Position numbers and translations under genes: made by a program. The notes below the pieces were generated by a model that was not told the DNA's origin, searched no databases, and saw only the letters and a list, made by a program, of their open reading frames with translations. Shown here piece by piece: positions 17,831-26,239 of a DNA stretch of 64,000 nt. This stretch comes from Streptomyces sp. R41 (lineage in GTDB: Bacteria; Actinomycetota; Actinomycetes; Streptomycetales; Streptomycetaceae): assembly GCF_041053055.1 (NCBI RefSeq), contig NZ_CP163443.1, positions 868,001 through 932,000 on the forward strand, read 5' to 3'. Within the stretch, counting starts at the first letter, position 1; every line of letters starts with the position of its first letter.

Positions 17831-18793
17831 GAACCGTCGCCCACCTGCGCGACCTCCTGATGGACAGCGGTGTCCTCCCGCGCGTCGACCGGCAACTCAT
17901 GCTCTATCAGCGCTGCCTGACGGAACGACACACCATCGAGGACTCCGAACACCGTCGGCTTCTGCACCGCTTCGCCACCTGGCACCAAATGCGGCGCGTA
18001 CGGGCCAAAGCAGAGAAGGGACCGCTCGGACGCTCCCAAGGCAGCCAGGCCCAACAGGAGATCACCCAGGCCAATGCCTTCGTCGTCTGGCTCGCCGACC
18101 GAGGCCGCACCACCGAACAGTGCCAGCAGGCCGACCTCGACGCCTGGCACACCGAGAAGCTCGCCACCCGACGCCCAGCCCCGACCTTCCTCCCCTGGTG
18201 CATGAGGACGGGCCGGACACCCAGCCTCACCCTTCCGCCCCAGGCCATCGCCAGGACCAGGCGCCACTGCACCAGCACCGCCGACTCGCCTTGCTCCGAC
18301 GGGTCCTCAACGACGGCTCCCTGCCTCTGCGGAGCCGCGTCGTTGCCGCACTCGTTCTCGCCTATGCCCAGCCTGTCAGCCGCATCGTTCGCCTCACCAT
18401 CGACGACTCACCGACGACGGCACCACCATCTCCGTCTGCCTGGGAGATCCACCGTCTCCCCTACCTAAGCCCGTCGCCGAACTGATGCGGGCCTGCGTCC
18501 ACTCCCGCCAGCACCTGCCCTACGCCAGCAGCCGAAGAGCCCGGTGGCTCTTCCCCGGACGCCAGCCCGGGCAGCCGATGAACCCGGCCAGCCTCCAGGC
18601 CCACCTACGCGAGATCGGCGTCCCTCCACAGCGCGGCAGGACTTCCGCGATCCGCCAACTTGTCCTCCCGGCTCCAGCCCCCGTCATCTCGAAGGCCCTC
18701 GGCTACCTCGACAAGACCGCCACACGGCTGGTCACCGAAGCAGGCGGAACCTGGAGCCGATACGCCCCTGGTGACCATGAAAGGCACCGATGA
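17810..18793 (+). pseudogene. Tyrosine-recombinase-like protein, frameshifted
   Basis: The reading begins TVAHLRDLLMDSGVLPRVDR and passes through RRLLHRFATWHQMRRVRAKA, QEITQANAFVVWLADRG and ATRRPAPTFLPWCMRTGRTP. A frame change near 18250 leads to APLHQHRRLALLRRVLND and SRVVAALVLAYAQPVSRIVR. A second change near 18415 leads to MRACVHSRQHLPYASSRRAR, WLFPGRQPGQPMNPASLQAH, QRGRTSAIRQLVL and PVISKALGYLDKTATRLVTE. The order matches the accessory-type recombinases that travel with integrative elements. The last four bases overlap the start of the NUDIX gene (ATGA). Confidence 0.65.
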
Positions 18794-19266
18794 CTGACAA
18801 TGCCGGGATGAAGCGACCCAGAATCCGTGTCGCCGCATACGTAATCCGGGATCGCGCCGTCCCCGAAGTTCTGGTGTTCGACCATATCGGTATGCCGGAG
18901 GCCGGCACCCAAGTCCCTGCGGGAGGAGCCAAATCAGGCGAAGTTCTGGAAGAAGCGGTCTTTCGAGAGGTCTCCGAGGAGACCGGTCTGCTGACAGCCA
19001 CGGTGGTCCGGCAGATCGCCGTGGAGGACAAGCCCCATCCCGACACGGGTCAGCCACGACGAACCAGCTTCTTCTTCCTCCAGGCACCAGCAGACACCTC
19101 TGATGCGTGGGACCACCACGTCCACGGCGACGGAAACGACGCCGGCCTCACCTTCGCCTGCCGGTTCCTCCCCCTTCCCCTGAAGCAACCACTGGCCGAC
19201 GATCAAGACACATGGCTGGGCCACATCGATCCGCGCTGGACCACCGTGACCGGCGACGGTCAGTAA
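18790..19266 (+). CDS. NUDIX hydrolase, 158 aa
   Basis: The NUDIX box is complete at about residues 45-67 (GAKSGEVLEEAVFREVSEET, then GLL), with the G-x5-E-x7-REVxEExGL pattern that coordinates metal and hydrolyses nucleoside diphosphate-X substrates. It is preceded by the expected strand RIRVAAYVIRD. The C-terminal part ends with a Trp-rich DTWLGHIDPRW. The start at 18790 overlaps the end of the broken recombinase; an alternative ATG (codon 7) is equally plausible. The specific substrate cannot be told. Its 3' end overlaps the minus-strand kinase fragment by a few bases. Confidence 0.8.
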   Translation: MTDNAGMKRPRIRVAAYVIRDRAVPEVLVFDHIGMPEAGTQVPAGGAKSGEVLEEAVFREVSEETGLLTATVVRQIAVEDKPHPDTGQPRRTSFFFLQAPADTSDAWDHHVHGDGNDAGLTFACRFLPLPLKQPLADDQDTWLGHIDPRWTTVTGDGQ

Positions 19267-19559
19267 TCACTAACCGGATTCATCCGCCGAATACGCGACA
19301 CATCAACATGCGAGCCCACCAGTCCCACGGCCGTCTCGGGTGAGGAGACGGCTCGCTGAGGTGGAGATAAGAACTTGACAGGGAACGCCGCGCCGGGCCG
19401 GTCCCGCTCGCGCAGCATAATCCGGCGGAAGTTGTCCTGGCCGACGAGGGCCAGGCCACGGCCGAAGCGGTCACGGATGCCGGCCGCGACGGATGACTTA
19501 CCCGAGGCGCTGTTGCCGCGCAGGACGACCAGCCTCGTGTCTTCGGTGCCCACCATCAT
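19260..19559 (-). pseudogene. P-loop kinase-like protein, N-terminal fragment
   Basis: From ATG 19559 the reading is MMVGTEDTRLVVLRGNSASG then KSSVAAGIRDRFGRGLALVG and QDNFRRIMLRERDRPGAA. The Walker A motif GNSASGKSS and the following segment match small AAA/kinase-like proteins of about 180 aa. Family resemblance stops at about 19386, and the rest of the frame to 19260 is unrelated. The enzyme is therefore truncated to its first 58 or so residues. Confidence 0.6.
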
Positions 19560-20076
19560 CCGACGCAGGCTACCGGCGGCCACTGACACCGCCTGCCGAT
19601 TGCCAGCGGCGAGGCGCGGCGACGGCACCGACACCCAACACCGCGAGCACGCCCCGATCCCCGGCAGCGGGATCACCAGGGCGGGAACGACGCCCGCCGC
19701 TGCCCGCGGTGGAGTGCCGGTGGTGTCGCGGCAGCGCGTCGTAGGCGGCCAGCGACGGCAGCGGCCGGGTGTCGGCGGGCAGCCGGAACAGGTGGGGGAG
19801 ATTGGCGTCGACGTCGCCCGCGACGCCGCCGGCCGGTGGCGCCACCCCGTGCGATGGCACCGCGCCCGTACCGACTGCAGCCCGCCGACGTACCGCACGC
19901 CATGTCGCCATGAACGCCCGCGGGTGACGAGGACTGGTCAGCCTGCGCAGCGTACGCGCAAGCCATTGAGCACCTGGACAACGGCGCGACCGACTGACGG
20001 GATACGAGGCCTGCTCGGGCAGGCGGCAGCGAGCCGGCACGCGAGCGTTGTCAGAACGGGGTGCTATGTATGCCGC
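19560..20076 (+). other. Stretch without a supported gene
   Basis: Upstream of the kinase fragment, a minus-strand frame reads AGDVDANLPHLFRLPADTRP, LPSLAAYDALPRHHRHS, which looks protein-like, but no start, end or family could be established. The remainder is non-coding in appearance. Confidence 0.3.
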
Positions 20077-20637
20077 ATGAATTGTGATCAGGCTGGCCCT
20101 GCTGAGCTGGCGGCACTGCGGGGAGCGTTCGGCATCGATGACGGTGGTGAGTCGGCTCTTGGCTGGGAGGCAGTCCGTGCCTTCGAAGCAGCCCACGGGA
20201 TCGTGCTGCCCGAGCCGTACCGGACGTTCGTCGCCGAGATAACGGACGGTTCGTCGTCCGGGCCACCGGAGTACGGACTGCTGCCGGTCGCGGAGCTGCC
20301 GGCCGACTGGGGTGACGACGAGCAGGAACGCGACCTGAGCAAGCCGTTCCCGTTGACGGAAACTTGGATCTGGGAGGACGACGCGGACCCGCCCGAGGAT
20401 GAGGACGAGCTCCTGGAGCAGGTCTACAACCATGGCTCGATCGTCCTCGGCACTGACGGATGCGCATTGAACTGGCACCTCATCGTCACAGGCCCCCACC
20501 GAGGACACATCTGGCAGATCGGTGACGTCGGTGCCTCCCCTTTCGGAGCCCAGTTCGGATTCACCACCGCTGAACCCGGCTTCGCCGGCTGGGTCCGGCA
20601 CTGGGCCGCGAACAAGCCCTGGAACGATGCAGCGTGA
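20077..20637 (+). CDS. SMI1/KNR4-like protein, 186 aa
   Basis: The sequence shows the SMI1/KNR4 (SUKH-type) order: an N-terminal helix, then ALGWEAVRAFEAAHGIVLPE, PYRTFVAEITDGSSSGPPEY, GLLPVAELP, an acidic insert, then VYNHGSIVLGTDGCALNWHL and GHIWQIGDVGASPFG and a C-terminal GFAGWVRHW. Members often act as immunity proteins for contact-dependent toxins, but many are single housekeeping-like genes. No toxin gene is adjacent. The ATG at 20077 is the first start in this frame after an upstream region of different character. Confidence 0.7.
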   Translation: MNCDQAGPAELAALRGAFGIDDGGESALGWEAVRAFEAAHGIVLPEPYRTFVAEITDGSSSGPPEYGLLPVAELPADWGDDEQERDLSKPFPLTETWIWEDDADPPEDEDELLEQVYNHGSIVLGTDGCALNWHLIVTGPHRGHIWQIGDVGASPFGAQFGFTTAEPGFAGWVRHWAANKPWNDAA

Positions 20638-20774
20638 CACTCCAGAAGATCGGCCTGCGGCTTCTTGTGCGTCGTCGCCCAGAACACTCAGATCACAACA
20701 CGACCACATGACGCACCCGTTCGGCCATCAGCATGCAGGGGGCCCTGGGCTGATCAAATTGACCCTGGGGGACC

Positions 20775-20999
20775 ATGTACGCCCGTCGAGCCGAATGCGC
20801 GGCCCTGCTCGCTCTCGCCGCAGCAACGGCAGGATGCACCAGTGCGGACGGAGACCGCCCACCGACTTCTGTCCATGCCCTGGCCCGCAGACTTGCAGCC
20901 GGCCGACGCCTCCCGTCTCCGAGGGAGGACGGCGGCGTGACCCAGGACTCCACATCACGAGCCCTCAGCACCCGGGCGGAAACTGAGAACTCACACTGA
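20775..20999 (+). CDS. Possible small lipoprotein, 74 aa
   Basis: An ATG with a good ribosome binding site (CTGGGGGAC) opens a frame beginning MYARRAECAALLALAAATAG and then C, which resembles a short lipoprotein signal with lipobox ATAGC. The remaining 50 residues are polar and unremarkable. It could equally be the 5' remnant of a larger lipoprotein gene. Support is weak, resting on the signal-like N-terminus only. Confidence 0.35.
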   Translation: MYARRAECAALLALAAATAGCTSADGDRPPTSVHALARRLAAGRRLPSPREDGGVTQDSTSRALSTRAETENSH

Positions 21000-21200
21000 G
21001 CAGCATCGTGGTCGCGGCGTCCTTGAACGTCGCGAACTCCAACAGCCGGCCCCGGGACCTCATGACAGATGCCCCGGAGCCCTGTCAGAGGCACTGGCCA
21101 AGCACACCCTGGCGCATCCGGGCTGAGTCGGCGTCCCTACCGCAACTGCCTGGTGGTCAAGGCGGCACCTCGGCCGCCTCCGGCTCTCTCCCTTCACTGC

Positions 21201-21620
21201 TCACCAAATTGCGCCGCGGTCGCCGGCGAGCGCGGCGTTCGACTGTTCATGCATCTTCGGTGCTCCAGCCGCTCGGCGGACTGGAGCAGGTACTTGGGCA
21301 GTTTTGAACCGGCGGCCCATACCTCGACGGAGTCGCCGGAAGCCGTGCAGCCGGGCGAAGCTCCGCTCTACCACCCACCCGTAGACGCCAAGTCCGGTGC
21401 CGTGCCGGGTGTTCCGGCCAGCGATGGCCGGAACGATGCCTCGGGCCCGAACCTGGTTGCGGTAGGCATCGTGGTCGTAGCCGCGGTCGGCGAAGAGCGA
21501 ATCGGGTCTGCGGCGGGGGTGTCCGACGCGGCCTCGAATGGATGGAAGGCGTCCTTCGGCTCGCTGATGGAGCAGGGCACCGCTGCCCTGACGGCCCGCC
21601 ACCAGGAGCTCGGCGGCTGA
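21201..21620 (-). pseudogene. IS5-family transposase, C-terminal fragment
   Basis: The minus strand reads PDSLFADRGYDHDAYRNQVR, ARGIVPAIAGRNTRHGTGLG, VYGWVVERSFARLHGFRRLR. This contains the second catalytic Asp block (ADRGYDHDxYR) and the catalytic Glu block (W-V-V-E-R-S-F-A-x-L-x-x-x-R-R-L-R) of IS5-group DDE transposases. The sequence upstream (to about 21620) is scrambled across frames and the first Asp is not found. No terminal repeats are seen. Confidence 0.65.
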
Positions 21621-21651
21621 GGCGGCACCGCTGACCGCAGCACCACGGCCC

Positions 21652-21689
21652 GGGGCGTAACCGGACAACTCCTGTCCCGGTCACGCCCC
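21652..21689 (-). terminator. Hairpin, possible terminator
   Basis: A near-perfect 13-bp stem (GGGGCGTAACCGG against CCGGTCACGCCCC, one mismatch) with a 12-nt loop lies between the IS5 remnant and the DUF6236 gene. It may end transcription entering from either side, and the strand is uncertain. Confidence 0.45.
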
Positions 21690-21750
21690 GCGCCGCTACC
21701 GTTGTCCTCTGACTGGTGGCGTGGCCGTCGGCGCGGACTCAGGGGGTGCG

Positions 21751-22779
21751 ATGGCGGTCCTTCTCTACTACCCGATGGTCAACCCGCCCAAGGAGATCCT
21801 GCACCAGGCCCTTCTGTACTGGGACGGGATCGCATCCGTCGTGCCCCGCGCACCCGAGGTCTACGAGGCCGTCCTGGCGCCGGAGTTGGCCGCGCTCCGG
21901 GACCGGCAGCTGTATACACCGGTCGCGCTCTGGGACGATTCACTCGACCCGCTCGCGGAGCCCCGGCACAACCCGGTCTTCGTCCGCGCGAGTTCGGCGT
22001 CATCGGTGCTGCGTGAGGAACTTCGGCGGATGGCCGCGCGCCCGCAACCTCCGTGCCTTCCCGAACCGCCCGACAGCTTTCTCTACCTCTCAAAGGTCAG
22101 CAACTGGCTGCTGGAGGAGCTGGTGAGCCTCCGCCTCGCCGTCCCCGACCACCGGGAGTTCCGGGCGGTAGCGGTGCCGAAGGAGGTCCAGACGCTGATC
22201 GTCGGTGTGCTCGCCCGGGAGCTCGCCGGCGATGCCGGTCTGCAGGAGGACGCGGCCTTCGTGCCGTACACGGACAGCGCGGACGCATACCGGTGGTCCC
22301 TGCAGTCGCCCTTCAGCGGCGGATCCCTGGCATGGGAGATGGAGCTCGGCCGGCTGCTGCCCGTACCCGCTCCCAATACACCCACCGCGCAAGTCCTCCT
22401 CTTCCGCGAGCGGTACGCCGACGAGCGGCTGCGCCTGATGCGGGCCGTGCACCGGCTGCTTGGCGATCTGCGCCGCGACTACGAGCATCCGGCAGAGGTC
22501 TTCGCCCAGCTGCGGGCGGAGCTGGCGCAGTCGGTCGAGGACTACCGGTCGGCGGCGCGCAGCAGCCGGCTGGCGTGGGTCCACCGGTCGGTGATGGTGG
22601 CCGTCGCGCTCGCCGCCGCGGCGGGCGGTTCCCTGCTGCAGCCCGATATCGGCTGGTTGCTGGGCACCGTCGGTGGCTACACCCTGAATGTCGCCACCCG
22701 TGAGATCCGTCCGCTGACGAAGGCGAAGCAAGGGCACGACTTCAGCTATCTGCACCGGGTCCAGAACGGCCTGGCCTGA
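21751..22779 (+). CDS. DUF6236 family protein, 342 aa
   Basis: The N-terminus (MAVLLYYPMVNPPKEILHQA, then LLYWDGIASVVP) is diagnostic of DUF6236, where the YYP...LLYWD block is the most conserved part. A long helical region follows (VHRLLGDLRRDYEHPAEVFA, QLRAELAQSVEDYRSAA). Near the C-terminus are two hydrophobic stretches (VMVAVALAAAAGGSLL and IGWLLGTVGGYTLNVATREI), then YLHRVQNGLA. The function is unknown; related genes often sit in accessory regions. ATG 21751 follows CAGGGGGTG; a GTG at 21721 is less likely. The next gene starts 18 nt downstream. Confidence 0.75.
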   Translation: MAVLLYYPMVNPPKEILHQALLYWDGIASVVPRAPEVYEAVLAPELAALRDRQLYTPVALWDDSLDPLAEPRHNPVFVRASSASSVLREELRRMAARPQPPCLPEPPDSFLYLSKVSNWLLEELVSLRLAVPDHREFRAVAVPKEVQTLIVGVLARELAGDAGLQEDAAFVPYTDSADAYRWSLQSPFSGGSLAWEMELGRLLPVPAPNTPTAQVLLFRERYADERLRLMRAVHRLLGDLRRDYEHPAEVFAQLRAELAQSVEDYRSAARSSRLAWVHRSVMVAVALAAAAGGSLLQPDIGWLLGTVGGYTLNVATREIRPLTKAKQGHDFSYLHRVQNGLA

Positions 22780-22797
22780 AGAGGGGAGTTGACCGCG

Positions 22798-23688
22798 GTG
22801 ACGGAGCGGCACCGGCAGAGCGGCGGGGTCCGGCTGATCGACGGAGAACCCTGGGAGATCGAAATCACCGAGCCCGGGGAGGCGCGGGAGCCCTACCGCA
22901 CGGCACTGGTGCGGGCGGGTGATCCGAAGCCCCGCGGCTTTCGCCGCGCCGATACCGGTCCGTTCACACCGACGTACGCCGATCTGGACCACACCCTCGG
23001 ATTCCTGGGTCTGGTGAGAGGGGGGCCCGAGCGATCCGGCGACCTCGAGGTGGGCAAGATGCTGGAGCTGTTCCGGTGGTATTACGTGCGGGACGAGGAC
23101 TTGGCGGCCAGGCGGGCGGCCGTCGAGCTGGCCCTTTCGCGTGGTGTCGAGGCCCTGTCCGTGACGCTACCCGTGGCCGAGGCCGGGCAGCTGCGCCAAG
23201 CGCTCCTAGACACCATGGGCAGGTTGGGCGACCCCTTCCGTACCGAAGAACTGGCGGATCTGGCAGCCGCCATCGACGCGGCGGACGGAGTGCGCGTACT
23301 CCTCCCTGTCCTGCAGGCGACCCATCTGCCGAGTGAGCTGAGAGGCAACCGGTACGGTGAACCGGACGAGGAGGTCAGCCCCGAACTGAACCGTCTCGCC
23401 GAACTCATCGAACAGGGCCAATTCACCTCCGGCCGCTGGCAGTCCGTACGCCAGCCCCTGCGGGACGCCCTGCGCGACGCCCTCTCCCTTCCCGGGGCCG
23501 AAGGCCTGGCCGCGCGCGACGAACTGCTTGATGTCGTCGAGCGCTTCGCCCGGGCGCACCGGAGCGCGACGCGCGCGGACGACACCGAACAGCAGCGACT
23601 CCAGGCCCTCCTGAACCCTGCGCCGGAAGACGCCGTGGCCCCGCCTGCGCCGCGTGCCCGCCGTCGATGGTCATTTCCTCGCCGGTGA
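22798..23688 (+). CDS. Hypothetical partner of the DUF6236 gene, about 296 aa
   Basis: A soluble, acidic, helical protein begins VTERHRQSGGVRLIDGEPWE. The GTG at 22798 lies about 10 nt after GGGGAG; TTG 22789 is an alternative. It contains a two-segment helical region (ELFRWYYVRDEDLAARRAAV, LPVAEAGQLRQALLDTMGRL). No catalytic motif or known family was recognised. The 18-nt spacing to the DUF6236 gene indicates an operon. The last 11 or so codons run over the remnant of a minus-strand dehydrogenase gene (23656-23722), so the native C-terminus has probably been replaced. Confidence 0.65.
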   Translation: MTERHRQSGGVRLIDGEPWEIEITEPGEAREPYRTALVRAGDPKPRGFRRADTGPFTPTYADLDHTLGFLGLVRGGPERSGDLEVGKMLELFRWYYVRDEDLAARRAAVELALSRGVEALSVTLPVAEAGQLRQALLDTMGRLGDPFRTEELADLAAAIDAADGVRVLLPVLQATHLPSELRGNRYGEPDEEVSPELNRLAELIEQGQFTSGRWQSVRQPLRDALRDALSLPGAEGLAARDELLDVVERFARAHRSATRADDTEQQRLQALLNPAPEDAVAPPAPRARRRWSFPRR

Positions 23689-23722
23689 GAGAAGCAGCCT
23701 GATCGCCCGCGTGGGCCAGGAG
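23656..23722 (-). pseudogene. SDR dehydrogenase C-terminal scrap
   Basis: Twenty-two minus-strand codons read LAHAGDQAASLTGEEMTIDG then GHA. The A-S-x-x-T-G-x-x-x-x-(V/I)-D-G-G signature is the typical C-terminus of classical short-chain dehydrogenases. Nothing else of the gene remains. It overlaps the end of the preceding plus-strand gene. Confidence 0.5.
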
Positions 23723-24421
23723 TCAGGTGGGGTTTGCCCCGGCCATGAGCACCATCGAGAACCGCACAGCGAACGGCAGTTCGTTAAGGCCAACAGTTGG
23801 CCGAAGGCATCCCGGGGCGTCGCACGTCGATCCGCCCGCCGACGCGGTCAGAGCAACCAATGCTCTACCTACGCCACGCCGTCTCCAGGACGCACTCATG
23901 TCCCCCGCCCTCCCCTCTCACAGAGTCCCCACCCTGGAGTCACAAGATCCTCAAAGTATTGGGACTTTAATTGCGCCTTACTTGCGCGCGTCAAGAGAGA
24001 GACCTGCAGGTAACAGCCGTCGAGCACTCCCAATCGACCCTCTTCAGCCGCACCATCACATGACCGATCAGAAGCGAATACATGGCGTCTGTAACAGATT
24101 CACCCCCATCGCATATACGGACATGAGCCCACAGCCAAAGCGTGCTGCGGGACGACAACGGCCGCGCTCGACCGACGCCGCATTGCCAAGATTTGACGAA
24201 CCTTGAGGAAACCTGCGCGGCCCTCGTACGGCAGTTTCTTGACTCAAGGTGCGGCTTCGCCAACCTGCACATTTCACCGAACGCACCATGATCGTTACTG
24301 ATGCCACCGCCGGGCCCCTTCGAAGATCACAGACAGTTCGTGATCTTCGTAGTCGGGGAGCGGCACACGCCGTCCGGCCTTCCGCCGCCGGTTCACCCAT
24401 GGGGACGGTAAGTGACACCGG
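23723..24421 (+). other. Low-GC stretch without genes; inverted repeat at 24321-24349
   Basis: From about 23930 to 24300 the sequence is visibly richer in A/T than anything around it (for example AAAGTATTGGGACTTTAATT) and shows no codon bias on either strand. A perfect 10-bp inverted repeat (CGAAGATCAC / GTGATCTTCG, 9-nt spacer) sits at 24321-24349 and could be an operator or a weak terminator. The stretch may be foreign DNA or a former regulatory region. Confidence 0.4.
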
Positions 24422-24835
24422 TCACGCGCGAGCTGAGAACCCGGACTCGGCGCCTGGGTGGTGGAGGATCCCGTACGCCCGGGCCCCCAGCGCGACGGCT
24501 TGGCTACCGCGTCGAGCAGTTGGCCGGGGAGGGTCGGCGACGGCTGCGCTCGTTCGGAGCGGCCCTATCCGAGTAAGCTCCGCGAGCTCGTCCCGGGCGA
24601 GTCCCGGCAGCACCAGCCGCAGGGCGAGCGGGTTCCCCTGCAGCCACTCCATCAGCTCGCTGAACTCTCGGCCCGCCCGCCGCTCGGCCACCTCAGGATG
24701 GTCGGCCGGCAGGAGCACGCTGGCGCCGCGCCCGCCCCGCCCTCTCCCCCGCCGACGCGCGAGGAGCACCGGCGGCGCCCGATCCCCTCGCCCGCCGCCG
24801 GGACCTGTCCCGCCCACCCACTTTCCACGCGGCAA
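24422..24835 (-). pseudogene. Possible STAND/NB-ARC-type ATPase fragment
   Basis: A minus-strand block reads VLLPADHPEVAERRAGREFS, ELMEWLQGNPLALRLVLPGL, ARDELAELTRIGPL. The 'LMEWLxGNPLALRLxLPxL' stretch resembles the end of the NB-ARC/STAND nucleotide-binding domain (GLPLAL-type motif) of large TPR or CHAT-linked proteins. The surrounding frame is Arg/Gly-rich and non-family-like. Walker motifs are absent. The assignment is tentative. Confidence 0.35.
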
Positions 24836-24940
24836 TGCCTCACCGAATGGGTCGTGAGCGGGCGACCCAGGGTGGAGCTTGGCGGGCCGGTACGACGGCC
24901 GGACCGTGCCCTGCGAGTCCCCTCCGGCGGCCGTTTGGAC

Positions 24941-25183
24941 TCAGCCGCCGCTCTTGCGCCGAAACGACCGCTGACTCGCAGCCGGGCCGTGCGCCCCGCG
25001 GATCTTCGACGCGTCGGTGTTCGCAGCGAGGGCGGCCGCGTCCGCCTGCATGCCCCGCTTGCGTGCCAGGGCGTCCCGGAACTTGCGTTTCAAGTCATCC
25101 TGCCCGTCGTCGTCGGGCGCTGGCGCGGGCTCCTCGATGTCGGCCGGCTCCGAACCTTCTTGCGGTGAGGGCTCTGCAGTCAT
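24941..25183 (-). CDS. DUF5302 small protein, 80 aa
   Basis: The acidic N-terminal half (EGSEPADIEEPAPAPDDDGQ) is followed by the invariant DUF5302 core DDLKRKFRDALARKRG and the terminal KIRGAHGPAASQRSFRRKSG motif. These proteins of 60-90 aa are very widespread in Streptomyces and their role is unknown. Start 25183 (ATGACTGCAGAG) has GGAGGT upstream; a longer start at 25216 is not needed. It is intact and monocistronic. Confidence 0.85.
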   Translation of the reverse strand: MTAEPSPQEGSEPADIEEPAPAPDDDGQDDLKRKFRDALARKRGMQADAAALAANTDASKIRGAHGPAASQRSFRRKSGG

Positions 25184-26185
25184 GGTGACCTCCGGGTTTC
25201 GGGCAGTGGGAAGCACAGCTTGTCATGAATCATGGTGTCCGCGATCAGGCCCCCAGTCCGGGCGCGCGTCCGCGAAGGTTGGTGAGGCCTACACGCCCGC
25301 CGGGGGCGACGTCGTGATGAAGGTGGTGGCGGGTACCACCCGGCACGCGGTGGTCTTCCCTGTCAGGTTGCTCTGTTCAGGCTCATGGCTTGTCGCGCGT
25401 TGCGTTTGCATCAGCGGCAAGCGCGGTTGGCACTGGCCTCGGTTATTCACCCCGAAGGGGCTAACGATCCAGACCTACCTCACCACCGGTCGCCCGCAGT
25501 ACGAGATGGCCACGACCTGAAGCATGTGACATAGGTCTGCTGGGAACGAGGAGAACTCGGCGTCTTCCCGATCATCGCGGCCTCCGACCTCGCCGCCGCG
25601 CTCAACCACGCCCGCACCCACCCGCAGGCCGGCGGCGCGCTGATCCTGCGCCGGGTGCCACCAGCGCACTACACGCCGTAAACGGGCCGAGGAACGGGAT
25701 TACCGGCCCCGACCGCCCGGAGCCATCCCGAGCACCCCATCGAGGCGGCCACGGACAGCGGGGAGCAGGAGGAGTAGCCGTGGCGGATACACCGCCGGAG
25801 CCGCCGCTCATCACGGTGATCCTCCCCGACCGCCAGGGATTCTCTGGGACAAGACGTGTGGCACGAGGCGGAGTTCGACGACTCAGTGCAGCTCAGCGCC
25901 GGTGTCGTTGACGATATCCGGCAGAACAGATGTGGCGCCATCGTTGAACCGAGCGACGATGCCTTGCTGTAGGGAAACGACTTCTCGTCCGGGAGCAAGC
26001 TAGGCCGAGGAACAGCGCTGCCGCGTGCCCCATGTCGAAGTGCGATCGCGATCACCCTGCTGCCGCCTCTTGCGCGTGCCGAAGACGCTGGAGAAGTGGT
26101 TGTCGTTGAGTGAGAGGACGAGAAGGTATGGATGTGTACGAAGTTGTGGTCAGTCGCCCAGTTGGGCTGACCTCGTTGGTCCGTG
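25184..26185 (+). other. 1-kb stretch of gene debris
   Basis: There is no complete gene. Protein-like tails occur on the plus strand. One ends at 25681 (GVFPIIAASDLAAALNHART, HPQAGGALILRRVPPAHYTP). A start-like piece at about 25780 reads VADTPPEPPLITVILPDRQG. A tail near 25971 reads WHEAEFDDSVQLSAGVVDDI then RQNRCGAIVEPSDDALL. These look like pieces of at least two genes from an integrative element, but none could be assigned. Confidence 0.35.
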
Positions 26186-26224
26186 CCGTGAGGGTCCGTC
26201 GGTCGAACCGGGGGACCCTCACGG
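26186..26224 (-). terminator. Strong hairpin terminator
   Basis: A perfect 12-bp stem (CCGTGAGGGTCC / GGACCCTCACGG) with a 15-nt loop lies 15 nt after the carboxylesterase stop codon. Confidence 0.75.
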
Positions 26225-26239
26225 TGGTCGTCTGCGTGG

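Noticed and set aside
24321..24349. Inverted repeat as a transcription terminator
   Set aside because: There is no gene immediately upstream on either strand and no T-run, so I list it only as a repeat of unknown role.
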